In this document: one piece after another, positions 1-12,850 of the stretch
How the letters are laid out: each line of letters opens with the position of its first letter
How positions within the stretch are numbered: the first letter of the stretch is position 1
Assembly: GCF_009828585.1 (NCBI RefSeq)
Contig: NZ_WSRZ01000001.1
Location: forward strand, 1-51,281
DNA length: 51,281 nucleotides
Origin: Shewanella litoralis
GTDB taxonomy: Bacteria > Pseudomonadota > Gammaproteobacteria > Enterobacterales > Shewanellaceae
Reading direction: 5' to 3'
Position numbers and translations under genes: made by a program
Notes under the pieces: model-generated
What the model was told of the DNA's origin: nothing
The model's database searches: none
The model's input: the letters and a program-made list of their open reading frames with translations, nothing else

Positions 1-106
1 AGATAGACTGGGCGGTCTGCTATATAACAATAAACGCAAAAAAGTCACAACAAAGAAAATCTAGAAAAGACATAACGTTAGATGGAATTTTTGCAGGCCT
101 TAATGC

Positions 107-388
107 TTAAGGTCCAGTGCATGAAGCTACGTTAACTTCGATTTCTTTGATGAGTTTACGCTCACTTGGAATACCGAAAAGGTAACCCAATAACATGATT
201 TTAAACAGTCTGACGGGGTCGACCGGTGGGCGGCCATTATTAGGGCAATAGAGGTGGGCAACTTCGTCACGAATAAACTCAAAATCAACGGACTTATCGA
301 TGAGACGAACGAGGTGATTTTGGGGAACAAGCTCCTCAAGGGTCACCATCTCTAATTCATATTGCTGTGGACTAGGCTCTCGAAGCAT
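107..388 (-). pseudogene. Truncated IS1182-type transposase, N-terminal fragment
   Basis: The 93 residues match the N-terminal (DUF772-like) part of IS1182-family transposases: an opening MLREPSPQQYELEMV, then NHLVRLIDKSVDFEFI, then GRPPVDPVRLFKIMLLGYL. The family-typical sequence continues up to IEVNVA and then switches to five unrelated residues and a stop, so the DDE catalytic domain is missing. Full-length members are several hundred residues long. This is a dead remnant rather than an active element. I could not define its terminal inverted repeats or target duplication, because the window begins about 100 bases beyond the truncation. Confidence 0.8.
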
Positions 389-426
389 GATGATAAACTT
401 GGTTATTATCTGTACTTCTATTAGAT

Positions 427-456
427 CAAAGCCCTAGACGAATGTCTAGAGCTTTG
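427..456. repeat. Inverted repeat upstream of the transposase remnant
   Basis: Two 13-base arms, caaagccctagac and gtctagagctttg, flank a gaat loop, with one mismatched pair. It lies 39 bases upstream of the transposase start. It may belong to the promoter-proximal end of the old insertion sequence or be a transcription-blocking hairpin. There is no T-run next to it. Confidence 0.5.
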
Positions 457-467
457 TCAGCAGTCTG

Positions 468-501
468 AAAAACCTCTCAAACATAAGCTTGAGAGGTTTT
501 T
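468..501 (-). terminator. Rho-independent terminator of the small membrane protein gene
   Basis: Arms aaaaacctctcaa and ttgagaggttttt form a perfect stem with flanking A and T runs, 50 bases beyond the stop codon of the minus-strand gene at 553-801. The A/T runs on both sides could make it bidirectional. Confidence 0.8.
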
Positions 502-552
502 GTTATCGACTTAGCTCGCACGTTTTACCGTGCTATACGCGCTAAATACGAC

Positions 553-801
553 TTAGGCTGTTTGTGCTTGTAATGATCTGTTGCGATAAATTTTCACTAG
601 GTGATAAATATTGATACAAGCAACAAAGGCATTCATGCCTGCTACAGGCCAAGCTTCGATTGAATATCCATAAGCAACAAAGAAAGCACAACCTAGAAAA
701 TTTAACCATCTTAATAAAATGATGTCTTTCATCATCAAAGAGATAGCAACCATAACCGATGCTGCATAACCTAAGACTTCAATCAAATCGATATTTTCCA
801 T
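553..801 (-). CDS. Small inner-membrane protein, YgjV/CBU_0592-like
   Basis: An 82-residue protein that is almost wholly hydrophobic. Three membrane segments are visible: about residues 7-24 (VLGYAASVMVAISLMM), 28-46 (LLRWLNFLGCAFFVAYGY) and 50-70 (AWPVAGMNAFVACINIYHLV). The pattern resembles the small YgjV-like or CBU_0592-like membrane proteins, which are half the size of a full PQ-loop transporter. Function is unknown. A GAGG ribosome site sits about 5 bases before the ATG. It is monocistronic with its own terminator and diverges from rraA. Confidence 0.6.
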   Translation of the reverse strand: MENIDLIEVLGYAASVMVAISLMMKDIILLRWLNFLGCAFFVAYGYSIEAWPVAGMNAFVACINIYHLVKIYRNRSLQAQTA

Positions 802-1184
802 AAGAACCTCAATTTCAGGCTCTCTGCCTTCCGTAAGCGTAACGGGGGATCCATGCCCCTAAAGCTAGCAAAAAATTTAAACTAACATTAATAATCTACG
901 TAATATGCTAACAAACTGCTGCACAAAATTGTAATTAAAAAACGTATTAGGATGACTTAAATCAACATATATCGGCTAATCAGTTCAAATTGAAAGAAAA
1001 TTACTTCCAAAATTGATCCTTGTTCTGTATTTAGGCTAATCCGCTTATTTTATGGGTTTACACAATATGTTGATTTACAACAATCACGTGATTGATAAGG
1101 CTTTTAATTTCGCAAAAAGCTCATATAATTCATTTATCTTTGCTTTACCCAGCAATTATCTTTGCTGCCTAACAGGAGTTAAAT
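802..1184. promoter_or_regulatory. Divergent intergenic region with several dyad symmetries upstream of rraA
   Basis: This 383-base AT-rich gap separates the small membrane protein gene from rraA. It contains a 13-base inverted repeat (taaatcaacatat at 958-970, atatgttgattta at 1065-1077), a 5-5-5 dyad tgttgatttacaaca at 1068-1082, and a perfect 14-base palindrome CAATCACGTGATTG at 1081-1094. A perfect -10 box TATAAT lies at 1124-1129, 56 bases before the rraA start, with only a weak -35. I recognise no named regulator for these palindromes. Confidence 0.5.
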
Positions 1185-1670
1185 ATGGAATACAACACCT
1201 CAGAACTCTGCGACATGTATATTGATGTAGTTGATGTCGTAGAACCAATGTTCAGTAACTACGGTGGTTGCAGCTCTTTCGGTGGCTCAATCAGTACCAT
1301 TAAGTGTTTTGAAGATAACGGCCTGATTGCTGACGCTTTAGAAGAAGATGGTGAAGGCAAAGTGCTATTAGTTGATGGCGGCGGGTCGTTAAGACGTGCA
1401 TTGCTTGATGCCAGAATTGCTGAGCTGGCTGTCGCAAACAACTGGGAAGGCATTATTATTTATGGTTCAGTGCGCGATGTTGACGCACTAGAAGAATTAG
1501 ATATTGGTATTCAAGCCATTGCCTCTATTCCTGTTGGTGCTGAAGGTAATGGTGTCGGCGAAGTTGAAATTCCGGTTAACTTTGGCGGCGTAACCTTCCT
1601 ACCTGGTGACCATATCTATGCAGATAATACTGGGGTAATTTTATCTCCAGAACCATTGGATATTGAATAA
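1185..1670 (+). CDS. rraA: Ribonuclease E activity regulator RraA
   Basis: The 161-residue protein matches RraA in length and sequence: [20 protein letters not shown] near the start, the central [15 protein letters not shown], and the [14 protein letters not shown] block. RraA trimers bind the C-terminal scaffold of RNase E and inhibit mRNA decay; despite the fold it is not a methyltransferase. The start has a good ribosome site (AGGAGT, 7 bases before ATG). A hairpin terminator follows about 65 bases after the stop, so it is transcribed alone. Confidence 0.93.
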   Translation: MEYNTSELCDMYIDVVDVVEPMFSNYGGCSSFGGSISTIKCFEDNGLIADALEEDGEGKVLLVDGGGSLRRALLDARIAELAVANNWEGIIIYGSVRDVDALEELDIGIQAIASIPVGAEGNGVGEVEIPVNFGGVTFLPGDHIYADNTGVILSPEPLDIE

Positions 1671-1731
1671 TACCCACCAGATATCGCGTCATTGCTAAGC
1701 ACTTTGTTGCAGCTGGCCGACAACCGACTTA

Positions 1732-1755
1732 AAAGCCAGCTATGCTGGTTTTTTT
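1732..1755 (+). terminator. Rho-independent terminator after rraA
   Basis: CCAGC-tat-GCTGG followed by seven T residues. It ends 37 bases before the chosen start of the arginase-family gene, so that gene needs its own promoter or depends on read-through. It also argues against the longer reading frame starting at 1742, which would begin inside this hairpin. Confidence 0.8.
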
Positions 1756-1792
1756 ATGCCGATTTCAGGACTATTTAACAGTGAGGCACATT

Positions 1793-2821
1793 ATGTTTAC
1801 TGCGTTTACTGAGCAACATTGTCAAAAGCTGCTCCATATCAGAGCTAATGAAACTAAATTAGGTCAGCAAGTTTTACTGGCTAACGCTGAACTATCGCTT
1901 GAGCAAAATGCACAACATGCGGCATCACAGGGCGCGCGATTTGCCATTATTGCCATAACAGAAGATGTCGGCCCACGAGCAAATTTAGGCCGAGGTGGCG
2001 CAAACGATGCCTTTAATGCGAGTGTCAGCCAATTTATTAATCTGCAATCTAATCGGTTTTTAGACGGAAATGAGTGCGTCATCCTCGGGCAAATTAGCCT
2101 CGCATCTTCACCAGAAGCAACCGCCGATATTGATGAGCTTCGCCAGGCCACTGCTGAGCTAGATAACTTAGTTATCGAAGCTGCAACCCATATATTGCAG
2201 GCCGGATTAGAACCAATCGTGATTGGTGGCGGTCACAACAATGCATATGGGTTACTCATGGCGACCAAAGCCTATAACGGCTTACCTGTGGCGGCGGTCA
2301 ATCTAGACCCTCACAGTGATTTCAGGCCCCGAGAAGGACGTCATAGCGGTAACGGCTTTAGTTATGCCGCCGCAAGTGGCGCGCTAGACCACTATCATAT
2401 TTTAGGGTTACATGAGCTCAAAAATAGCGAAGCAACCCTTGAACAATTAAGTCTTTTTGGTGCCACATGGCATAGTTTTCAACAAATTTGGGTGCGCCGT
2501 GAACTGCCACTTGAAACTGCGTTAAAACACATTGCCAAAGGGTTAAATCAAACCCAATTACCGGTAGCATTAGAACTCGATGTAGACGCGATTGCCAATA
2601 TGCCCAGCAGTGCAGCTACATTTGCCGGTATTCCGCTACTTGATGCCTGCCACTATGTGCACTATATCGCTAAGCACTGCCCATGCAATTATGTGCACTT
2701 TGCCGAAGCGGCGCCAGCATGCCATCACGCGGGGCAAAATGCGGGTTATCGAGATGTGGGCCAGGGACTGAGCGAGTTAATCTATGCTTATATTCAAGGG
2801 CGATTAGCAAGGCTGAATTAG
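1793..2821 (+). CDS. Arginase-superfamily hydrolase, formimidoylglutamase-like
   Basis: From the ATG at 1793 (GTGAGG ribosome site upstream) the protein has 342 residues. Ureohydrolase metal motifs are present in order: GGGH (VIGGGHNNAYG), DxHxD as NLDPHSDFRP, and DVDA in LELDVDAIANMP. A glutamate (HFAEAAP) stands where arginases have their substrate-contact Glu. The DP that normally ends the DxDxxDP motif is replaced by AN, as I recall for the formimidoylglutamase (HutG) branch. No hut genes are adjacent, so the substrate is inferred from the motif pattern only; agmatine- or guanidino-type substrates cannot be excluded. Confidence 0.75.
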   Translation: MFTAFTEQHCQKLLHIRANETKLGQQVLLANAELSLEQNAQHAASQGARFAIIAITEDVGPRANLGRGGANDAFNASVSQFINLQSNRFLDGNECVILGQISLASSPEATADIDELRQATAELDNLVIEAATHILQAGLEPIVIGGGHNNAYGLLMATKAYNGLPVAAVNLDPHSDFRPREGRHSGNGFSYAAASGALDHYHILGLHELKNSEATLEQLSLFGATWHSFQQIWVRRELPLETALKHIAKGLNQTQLPVALELDVDAIANMPSSAATFAGIPLLDACHYVHYIAKHCPCNYVHFAEAAPACHHAGQNAGYRDVGQGLSELIYAYIQGRLARLN

Positions 2822-3030
2822 AATCCCCTGAAGCTATTCATTAAAGGCTAATTTTATGCTCTAATGCAGGGCAATTTTTTAGCCTTTGATAGTGACGTTA
2901 ATCAGGGTTAATCGACGCGAGAGCATTGCTGCGTGTTAAGATGATGTGAGCCACTGAGCGTGTATGCACAACAACTAATTGATTGTTGTCACACTCTAGC
3001 ACCACAGTGTTTCAGCAATCATTGGCAATG

Positions 3031-3058
3031 ACTTACACTCGCTATTACTTACACTCGC
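3031..3058 (+). repeat. Short direct repeat upstream of ubiE
   Basis: The 12-mer acttacactcgc occurs twice with a 16-base period, ending 32 bases before the ubiE start. The rest of the 269-base gap (2822-3090) also holds a 9-base inverted repeat, aaaggctaa at 2843-2851 and ttagccttt at 2879-2887. I see nothing else in the gap. Confidence 0.5.
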
Positions 3059-3090
3059 AATGAATAATCGCACATTATAGGAATATACCG

Positions 3091-3846
3091 ATGTCTGAGG
3101 GCGAACCAAAGAACACTCATTTTGGATATAAAACCGTCGAAGCGGATAAAAAGGCTGATTTAGTGGCAGATGTGTTTCACTCTGTCGCCGCAAAATACGA
3201 CATTATGAATGACGTGATGTCTTTTGGTATTCACCGCTTTTGGAAGCGCCACACTATCGAAACAGCGGCAGCACGCCCGGGAATGAAAGTACTAGATCTC
3301 GCTGGCGGTACCGGTGATTTAACCGCTAAGTTTTCACATTTAGTTGGCGATCGCGGTCAGGTGGTACTGGCAGATATTAACGATTCAATGCTCAAAGTGG
3401 GCCGCACTAAACTGCGCGATAAAGGCATAGTCAATAACGTGAGTTATGTGCAAGCCAATGCTGAAGCATTACCGTTTCCAGACAACCACTTCGACATTAT
3501 TACCATTGCCTTTGGTTTGCGTAATGTCACCGATAAAGATGCTGCGCTTCGTTCAATGCTGCGTGTATTAAAGCCAGGTGGCAAACTATTGGTTCTTGAG
3601 TTTTCAACGCCTAAGCATGAATTAATGCGTAAAGTGTACGACATGTACAGCTTTAAAGTGTTGCCAAAAATGGGCGAGCTGATCACCAAAGATGCCGACA
3701 GCTATGAATACCTTGCTGAGTCAATTCGCATGCATCCTGATCAAGAAACCCTTAAACAGATGATGGTTGACGCCGGCTTTGAACAAGTTGACTACACCAA
3801 CATGACCGATGGTGTTGTGGCATTGCACAAAGGTTATAAGTTCTAA
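3091..3846 (+). CDS. ubiE: Ubiquinone/menaquinone biosynthesis C-methyltransferase UbiE
   Basis: A 251-residue class I SAM methyltransferase that C-methylates the quinone ring in both ubiquinone and menaquinone synthesis. Signature regions are [17 protein letters not shown] (36-52), the SAM-binding [10 protein letters not shown] (68-77), and [13 protein letters not shown] followed by FGLRNV. Length equals the E. coli enzyme (251). Ribosome site AGGAA precedes the ATG at 3091. The stop overlaps the ubiJ start (TAATG), so the genes are translationally coupled. A dual-quinone role fits an organism that also carries a menaquinol-type fumarate reductase (18-21.6 kb). Confidence 0.97.
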   Translation: MSEGEPKNTHFGYKTVEADKKADLVADVFHSVAAKYDIMNDVMSFGIHRFWKRHTIETAAARPGMKVLDLAGGTGDLTAKFSHLVGDRGQVVLADINDSMLKVGRTKLRDKGIVNNVSYVQANAEALPFPDNHFDIITIAFGLRNVTDKDAALRSMLRVLKPGGKLLVLEFSTPKHELMRKVYDMYSFKVLPKMGELITKDADSYEYLAESIRMHPDQETLKQMMVDAGFEQVDYTNMTDGVVALHKGYKF

Positions 3847-4466
3847 TGGTACCCAATCAGTTTGCTTTGTTAGTTTGTGCGGCTATCGAAACAGGTTTTA
3901 ATCGATTACCGCCACAAGCTAAAGATGATTATGCCCGGCAGAAATCATTGCATGGCAAGGTGATTTGTATTCAGCTGAGCCAGTTAAGCTGGCCAATCTA
4001 CCTCGTGTTTGCCAAGCAAATCCAGGTCTTGAGCTATTACGAAGGTGATGTCGCGGTGACCGTTAATGCCGATGCATCAACCCTTTATCAATTAACCGAA
4101 GGGGTCAATTTAACTGAATTAATTAAACAAGATAAACTCAGCCTCGACGGTGATATCCAACTGTTGCAAACACTTAGCCACTATCTACACAATATTCATT
4201 TCGATTTTGCAGAGCCTTTGTCACGCTATATTGGCGATGCTCCAACTCATAAGTTAGTCACTGGCATAAAGCATTTCGGACAAGAAATGAAGCAAGTCAT
4301 GCAAAAAACTCGCTCGCATATTAGCCAATTGACAACCGAAGAGTATCGCCTTGCTCCGCACAAAATTGAGATGCTCCATTTTAGTGATAATATCGAAGAG
4401 TTGGTGAGCCAAACTGAGCGTATCGAAGCTAAAATAGCTAAACTAAGAGAGCAAATAATTCAATGA
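3846..4466 (+). CDS. ubiJ: Ubiquinone biosynthesis accessory factor UbiJ (SCP2 domain)
   Basis: A 206-residue protein between ubiE and ubiB, the usual ubiJ position. The N-terminal half reads as an SCP2/sterol-carrier-like domain ([35 protein letters not shown]), and the C-terminal end is a charged helical segment ([19 protein letters not shown]) likely to form a coiled coil. UbiJ binds ubiquinone intermediates and organises the aerobic Ubi complex with UbiK. It overlaps ubiE by one base and ubiB by four (ATGA). Confidence 0.92.
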   Translation: MVPNQFALLVCAAIETGFNRLPPQAKDDYARQKSLHGKVICIQLSQLSWPIYLVFAKQIQVLSYYEGDVAVTVNADASTLYQLTEGVNLTELIKQDKLSLDGDIQLLQTLSHYLHNIHFDFAEPLSRYIGDAPTHKLVTGIKHFGQEMKQVMQKTRSHISQLTTEEYRLAPHKIEMLHFSDNIEELVSQTERIEAKIAKLREQIIQ

Positions 4467-6112
4467 CATTTGCAAGTATCAAGCGTGGTTACCATGTCAT
4501 TAAAACCATTCTGCATTATGGCTTAGATGACCTCATACCTCGACATAAAAAGCCGTGGTATTTTGTCATTTTACGTAATAGCTTATTTTGGCTGCGTAAC
4601 AAACACAAAGCCAAGTCCGCCGCCGAACGCTTAAAATTAGCCATGCAAGAGTTAGGTCCTGTTTACATCAAGCTGGGGCAAATGCTATCGACTCGTCGTG
4701 ATTTGCTCGACGATGAATGGGCTTATCAACTCGCCATGTTACAAGACAGAGTGCCACCATTTGATTCGACTTTAGCCCGCGAAGCCATTGAGGCAGAGCT
4801 TGGTGCACCTATCTATACCTACTTTGATGACTTTGATGATACACCATTAGCATCTGCCTCTATCTCGCAAGTGCACACCGCTATTTTAAAATCTAACGGT
4901 AAAGACGTGGTACTTAAGGTGCTGCGCCCGAATGTGGAGCAACAAATCTTAGCGGATCTACAGTTGATGACTCAAACCGCTAATTTACTAGAGGCGATAC
5001 TCGGTGAAGGTAACCGTTTACGCCCAGCGGAAGTCATTGAAGATTACCAAACCACCATTTTAGGCGAGCTTAATTTAAAACTTGAAGCACTGAACGCCAT
5101 TAAATTACGCAATAACTTTATCGACTCAAATGCGCTTTATGTGCCTTTTGTTTACGAAGAACACAGCTACGAGCGCTTAATGGTCATGGAACGAATTTAC
5201 GGTATTCCGGTATCCGACACCGAAGCGCTGCGCGCTCAAGGCACTAACTTTAAACTGCTTGCAGAACGTGGTGTAGAACTGTTTTTTACCCAGGTGTTTC
5301 GTGACAACTTTTTCCATGCAGACATGCACCCTGGTAATATTTTTATTAGCCGTGAACACCCTGATGACCCGTTCTATATCGGTCTAGACTGCGGTATTAT
5401 GGGTACCTTAACCGAGGTCGATAAGCGCTACCTGGCAGAAAACTTTTTAGCCTTTTTTAATCGTGACTATCACCGCATCGCACAACTGTATATTGAGTCA
5501 GGCTGGGTGTCGGAACACACCGACATTATCGCCTTTGAACAGGCCGTAAAAGTGGTATGCGAACCCATGTTTAACAAGCCATTAGATGAAATCTCATTTG
5601 GTCACGTACTACTCGAGTTATTTCGCACCGCACGCCATTTTGACATTGTAGTGCAACCGCAATTGGTACTGCTTGAAAAAACCCTACTGTATATCGAGGG
5701 ATTAGGCCGTCAGTTATATCCGCAACTCGACTTATGGCAAACAGCCAAACCGTTTCTTGAAAATTGGATGTCAGAACAAGTTGGCCCTAAAGCCATGTTC
5801 AACAAAGTGAAGTCTAACGCGCCATTTTGGGCTGACAAATTACCTGAGTTTCCAGAGCTGATTTACGACAACTTAAAGCTGGGGCGAAAACTACTCGGCA
5901 CCCAGCAACAAATGTTAGATAAGTATTTGCGTTACCAACAAAAATCGCACAAGAGTAATTACCTGCTGATCACATCTGCAATATTGTTGATCTGTGGCAC
6001 AATTTTAATCTCTCAAATCGCTACACTATGGCCAGCATATGCCTGTATTGGTGCAGGTGTGGTAATTTGGGCGATAGGATGGCGATCTAGGCCAAAGAAT
6101 CGTAAATTTTAG
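4463..6112 (+). CDS. ubiB: Ubiquinone biosynthesis ATPase/kinase-like protein UbiB
   Basis: A 549-residue member of the ABC1/ADCK/UbiB family, matching the E. coli length. Visible hallmarks: KxGQ motif [13 protein letters not shown] (70-82), the Ala-rich loop equivalent ASASISQVH (130-138), catalytic HADMHPGN (285-292) and LDCG metal motif (308-311). Two C-terminal membrane helices lie at about 496-541. The family has ATPase activity needed for ubiquinone synthesis; the exact role is debated. It ends the ubiEJB unit; tat genes follow after 110 bases with their own ribosome site. Confidence 0.96.
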   Translation: MTFASIKRGYHVIKTILHYGLDDLIPRHKKPWYFVILRNSLFWLRNKHKAKSAAERLKLAMQELGPVYIKLGQMLSTRRDLLDDEWAYQLAMLQDRVPPFDSTLAREAIEAELGAPIYTYFDDFDDTPLASASISQVHTAILKSNGKDVVLKVLRPNVEQQILADLQLMTQTANLLEAILGEGNRLRPAEVIEDYQTTILGELNLKLEALNAIKLRNNFIDSNALYVPFVYEEHSYERLMVMERIYGIPVSDTEALRAQGTNFKLLAERGVELFFTQVFRDNFFHADMHPGNIFISREHPDDPFYIGLDCGIMGTLTEVDKRYLAENFLAFFNRDYHRIAQLYIESGWVSEHTDIIAFEQAVKVVCEPMFNKPLDEISFGHVLLELFRTARHFDIVVQPQLVLLEKTLLYIEGLGRQLYPQLDLWQTAKPFLENWMSEQVGPKAMFNKVKSNAPFWADKLPEFPELIYDNLKLGRKLLGTQQQMLDKYLRYQQKSHKSNYLLITSAILLICGTILISQIATLWPAYACIGAGVVIWAIGWRSRPKNRKF

Positions 6113-6222
6113 CTAGCACTAATTTATTAGAGGTTCATAATACTTAAAGAATTGGATGGTATTGTGAGTGTCTTACATAACGTTGTACAAAAACCATTTT
6201 TTATTTAAAGAGGATAATCTTC

Positions 6223-6468
6223 ATGGGCGGCATCAGTATTTGGCAGCTTCTAATCGTTGCATTAATTGTTATTTTATTATTTGGAACTAAAAAATTACGC
6301 TCTTTAGGCGGTGATTTAGGTGGAGCAGTCAAGGGCTTTAAAAATGCCATGTCTCCAGAAGAAGAAAACAAATCAATAGAAGACAAAGACAAAGCAACAG
6401 ACCAAACTGCAGCGACTTCGCAACAGGCAGCTGAAAAGCAACCTGAATCTAAAGATAAACAGGCGTAA
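6223..6468 (+). CDS. tatA: Sec-independent protein translocase subunit TatA
   Basis: An 81-residue protein with one N-terminal membrane helix ([16 protein letters not shown]), the [14 protein letters not shown] hinge and amphipathic helix, then an acidic, Gln/Lys-rich tail. This is the pore-forming component of the twin-arginine translocase, which exports folded proteins. An AGAGGA ribosome site lies 7-12 bases upstream. It is first in tatABC, with tatB 6 bases downstream. UbiB upstream is the common gammaproteobacterial arrangement. Confidence 0.96.
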   Translation: MGGISIWQLLIVALIVILLFGTKKLRSLGGDLGGAVKGFKNAMSPEEENKSIEDKDKATDQTAATSQQAAEKQPESKDKQA

Positions 6469-6888
<420 letters not shown>

Positions 6889-6891
6889 TTC

Positions 6892-7644
6892 ATGTCGCAA
6901 CAGCAACCGCTAATCAGCCATTTGCTTGAATTACGTAACAAATTGCTTAAAGCGATTGGCAGTGTGTTACTTGTATTCATTGCTATTGTGTATTGGGCAA
7001 ATGATATCTACCACTACATCGCGTTACCGCTAATGCGCTCATTGCCAGAAACGGGCAGTATGATTGCAACAGACGTAGCAGCGCCATTTTTTGCCCCTTT
7101 TAAATTGACTTTAGTACTCGCATTTTTTATTGCTATCCCCTATGTACTCTATCAAATATGGTCTTTTGTCGCACCAGGCTTATATAAACACGAAAAACGC
7201 CTTGTTGTGCCACTACTGACCAGTAGCACCTTGTTATTTTATTTGGGTATCGCATTTGCTTATTACATTGTGTTCCCTGTTGTATTTGGTTTCTTTACCA
7301 GTGTGGCTCCTGAAGGTGTGCAAGTCGCCACGGATATCAGCAGTTACTTAAGCTTTATCCTGAAGTTATTTTTTGCTTTTGGATTAGCCTTTGAGATCCC
7401 AGTTGCCGTAGTTCTATTATGTTGGGCAGGTGTCACAACGCCCGATGAACTGCGTCAAAAACGCCCTTATATTGTGGTTGGCGCGTTTGTGATTGGTATG
7501 TTGTTGACTCCACCCGATATTATTTCTCAGACTATGCTAGCGATACCAATGCTGTTATTGTTTGAAGGTGGCTTGATTGCTGCACGTTTTTACAGTAAAA
7601 AAGAAGAAGATGACGTGCCAGAGAACGAGCACGCTGATAGCTAA
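6892..7644 (+). CDS. tatC: Sec-independent protein translocase subunit TatC
   Basis: A 250-residue membrane protein with the family start [16 protein letters not shown], then six hydrophobic segments including [24 protein letters not shown] and the [11 protein letters not shown] loop. It is the signal-peptide receptor of the Tat system. Shewanella depends on Tat for many periplasmic redox enzymes. A strong hairpin terminator follows the stop, closing the tatABC unit. Confidence 0.96.
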   Translation: MSQQQPLISHLLELRNKLLKAIGSVLLVFIAIVYWANDIYHYIALPLMRSLPETGSMIATDVAAPFFAPFKLTLVLAFFIAIPYVLYQIWSFVAPGLYKHEKRLVVPLLTSSTLLFYLGIAFAYYIVFPVVFGFFTSVAPEGVQVATDISSYLSFILKLFFAFGLAFEIPVAVVLLCWAGVTTPDELRQKRPYIVVGAFVIGMLLTPPDIISQTMLAIPMLLLFEGGLIAARFYSKKEEDDVPENEHADS

Positions 7645-7646
7645 AT

Positions 7647-7674
7647 AAAAATGGCCTTAATTGGCCATTTTTTT
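7647..7674 (+). terminator. Rho-independent terminator after tatC
   Basis: AAATGGCC and GGCCATTT arms around a 6-base loop, followed by a T run, directly after the tatC stop. Confidence 0.85.
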
Positions 7675-7700
7675 GCTAGACAAATAATAAGGAAGAAACA

Positions 7701-8255
7701 ATGCGTTTATGTTTAATTGCCACTGGTATCTTATTGATGTCAGTTAATGCACAAGCCAATACTCAACTCGTCGATCAATTATCTGTTTGTGCAACCAAAT
7801 CCAATAATGCTGAACGCCTAAGTTGTTATGACCAGCTCGCAGCCAATGTAGAATCCGTTGCCATGCCTCAGGCAGCACCAACCCAGGTTGAAGTAACAGA
7901 AATAGCTCAAGCACCTGTGGTGACACTACCTGTAGTGACTAAGACCACTCCAGCGTCACCTATTACAACAACCAAAGTAACACCAGAACTAAAAGTAGAA
8001 GATTTTGGTTTGCAGAAAAAAGTCGTTGAGGATGAAGTTAGCAAACTTTACTTTACCGTCGCTAAAGTGTCTAAAACAGCCAGTGGCGCAATTGTTATTA
8101 CGTTAGACAATGGCCAGGTTTGGCAACAAACTAACGCCGAACGCTATAAAGTTAAAAAAGGGCAAGTGGTTTATATTGAAACAGGTGCGTTAAACTCATT
8201 TTTAATGGGCAGTGATGAGCGAAATGCTACCACTCGAGTTAAACGACTAAAATAG
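7701..8255 (+). CDS. Small exported protein of unknown function
   Basis: A 184-residue protein with a signal peptide (residues 1-19, MRLCLIATGILLMSVNAQA). A short Cys-containing segment follows (VCATKSNNAERLSCYDQLA), a C...RLxCYDxLA pattern seen at the start of many small periplasmic proteins. Then come a Pro/Thr/Val-rich linker and a C-terminal beta-rich part (VSKTASGAIVITLDNGQVWQ) ending in basic residues. Function is unknown. It sits between tatC and tatD, with a GGAAG ribosome site and a terminator upstream, so it is probably cotranscribed with tatD. Confidence 0.7.
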   Translation: MRLCLIATGILLMSVNAQANTQLVDQLSVCATKSNNAERLSCYDQLAANVESVAMPQAAPTQVEVTEIAQAPVVTLPVVTKTTPASPITTTKVTPELKVEDFGLQKKVVEDEVSKLYFTVAKVSKTASGAIVITLDNGQVWQQTNAERYKVKKGQVVYIETGALNSFLMGSDERNATTRVKRLK

Positions 8256-8273
8256 CACGCGCTATTGACCTCT

Positions 8274-9088
8274 ATGACTCAATATATCGACATCGCGGTT
8301 AACCTGCTCAGCGAAAGGTTAAAACACGACATTGACTCGATCATTAATGATGCGGCGAAACACCATGTTTCGCCGTTAATTGTTATTGGTAGCGATTTAG
8401 ATGAAAGCGCTGAAGCCAGCGTGGTTAGTCAACAGTATCCACTGCAACTGTTTAGCACTGCGGGGGTCCACCCTCATCAAGCATCGAGCTGGGACGCACA
8501 AAGCAGCGATAAACTAAAACAATTGGCCTTACAGCCGAGTGTTGTTGCCATAGGTGAATGCGGCCTTGACTATAATCGTGACTTTTCACCGAGGCCTGCC
8601 CAACGTCAGGCATTTGCCGCGCAGTTAGCATTGGCGTGTGATCTTAATATGCCAGTATTGATGCACTGCCGAGATGCTCATCAAGATTTTATTGCCATTG
8701 TAAATGAGTATAGAAGCGACTTACCTAAAGGCTTACTCCATTGCTTTACCGGGACTAAAGATGAGTTAGCGGCTTGTTTAGCGGCCGATTTATACATTGG
8801 TATTACTGGCTGGATTTGCGATGAGCGTCGCGGACAAGAACTTGCACAGCTAGTGCCATTAATCCCTAACAACCGCATAATGGCAGAAACTGACAGTCCC
8901 TATTTACTACCGCGCAGCATGCGGCCTAAGCCTAAATCGAGCAAAAATTTACCCCAGTATTTACCCTATATCGTTCAAGTGATGGCACAACTGCGCCAGC
9001 AACCTGAAGCTGAACTGGCGCAGTATTGCTTTCAAAACAGCTGTGACTTTTTTGGATTACCGATTACATTGCTGGAGGTTGTTAATTG

Positions 9089-9089
<1 letters not shown>
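8274..9089 (+). CDS. tatD: TatD-family metal-dependent DNase
   Basis: A 271-residue TIM-barrel hydrolase. Motifs: GVHPHQAS, IGECGLDYNRDFSP, VLMHCRDAHQDF, LLHCFTGT and AETDSPYLLPRS. Like E. coli TatD, the first metal motif is DIAVNL rather than HxH. The family has 3'-5' exonuclease and apurinic-site activity and is not needed for Tat export. I prefer the ATG at 8274 over the in-frame TTG at 8265; neither has a strong ribosome site. The stop overlaps the start of the next gene. Confidence 0.9.
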
Positions 9090-12039
<2,950 letters not shown>

Positions 12040-12075
12040 TATCAACTGCTCAATTTAGCATCACTGATTAACGGT

Positions 12076-12110
12076 AAAGCCAATCATCTTAATGACTGGC
12101 TTTATTTTTT
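12076..12110 (+). terminator. Rho-independent terminator after hemB
   Basis: A 12-base stem with one mismatch (aaagccaatcat and atgactggctt plus t) around a ctta loop, followed by attttttta. Confidence 0.82.
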
Positions 12111-12219
12111 AGTGATCTACTTAGCATCAATACTCCCCCAGTCTTAACAGATCCTTATTAGCATGATTGAATACACCCAAGCATTTCCCGAAGAACTTCT
12201 TCTTAAGTGAGGCATTATC

Positions 12220-12771
12220 ATGCACAATAACGTTAAGACATTATTGGCCACAACCGCACTGTTTTTCAGTACTCAAATGTTACCTATGAGCGTTAGCGCA
12301 AACCCTGGCTGTGCATTTGAAGAAGAAAACCAAGGCTTTATTGCGACATGCAGCGAGGAGAAACAAGAAGTGATTTTAACCGGCATCATTGAACCACAAA
12401 CCCTAACCACTACATTACCAGGCTACGCTGATGGTTTTGCAAGCTATCAAGTTGATGCGCAAGCAATAGCAGTACTAAAAGCCATTGAGGTACCCACTCA
12501 AATAGTGGTGATTATTGGTACCTGGTGCCCAGATTGTCACCGTGAAACGCCGCATTTTATGCGGGTCATCGAAGCGGCAGCAAATCCCAATATTCAGGTT
12601 GAATACATCGGCGTAGACCGAAGCAAACAAGACCCTGAAGGTTTGGCAGCCAAGTATGCATTTAGCCGTATTCCAACCTTTATTGTTAAGCAGCAAGGTA
12701 ATGAGTTAGGTCGTATCGTTGAACGCCCAAAAGTGACCTTAGAAGCTGATCTAGTTGAAATTTTAAAATAA
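12220..12771 (+). CDS. Exported thioredoxin-fold protein
   Basis: A 183-residue protein with a signal peptide (1-27, ending MSVSAN). A short region with two Cys (PGCAFEE, IATCSEE) comes next, then a thioredoxin fold with the redox motif GTWCPDCHRETP and the cis-Pro loop FSRIPTFIV. The CPDC active site and periplasmic location suggest a thiol-disulfide exchange role, but the partner is unknown. Ribosome site GTGAGG lies before the ATG. The terminator downstream is shared with the convergent gppA. Confidence 0.82.
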   Translation: MHNNVKTLLATTALFFSTQMLPMSVSANPGCAFEEENQGFIATCSEEKQEVILTGIIEPQTLTTTLPGYADGFASYQVDAQAIAVLKAIEVPTQIVVIIGTWCPDCHRETPHFMRVIEAAANPNIQVEYIGVDRSKQDPEGLAAKYAFSRIPTFIVKQQGNELGRIVERPKVTLEADLVEILK

Positions 12772-12802
12772 ATATCTTTAGCATACGCGTTTAATAAACC
12801 AA

Positions 12803-12832
12803 AAAAATAGGTCGCCATGGCGACCTATTTTT
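12803..12832. terminator. Bidirectional terminator between the thioredoxin-like gene and gppA
   Basis: A perfect 30-base palindrome: arm aaaaataggtcgcca and its complement with A and T tails on both sides, placed between two convergent genes. Confidence 0.92.
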
Positions 12833-12850
12833 ATGTTCAAAATGCCCAAG

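Noticed and set aside
1-466. Complete insertion sequence
   Set aside because: The transposase stops after its N-terminal part, and I could find no matching terminal inverted repeats or target duplication.
1742-1792. N-terminal extension of the arginase-family gene
   Set aside because: It begins inside the rraA terminator hairpin and has no ribosome site; the ATG at 1793 has one.
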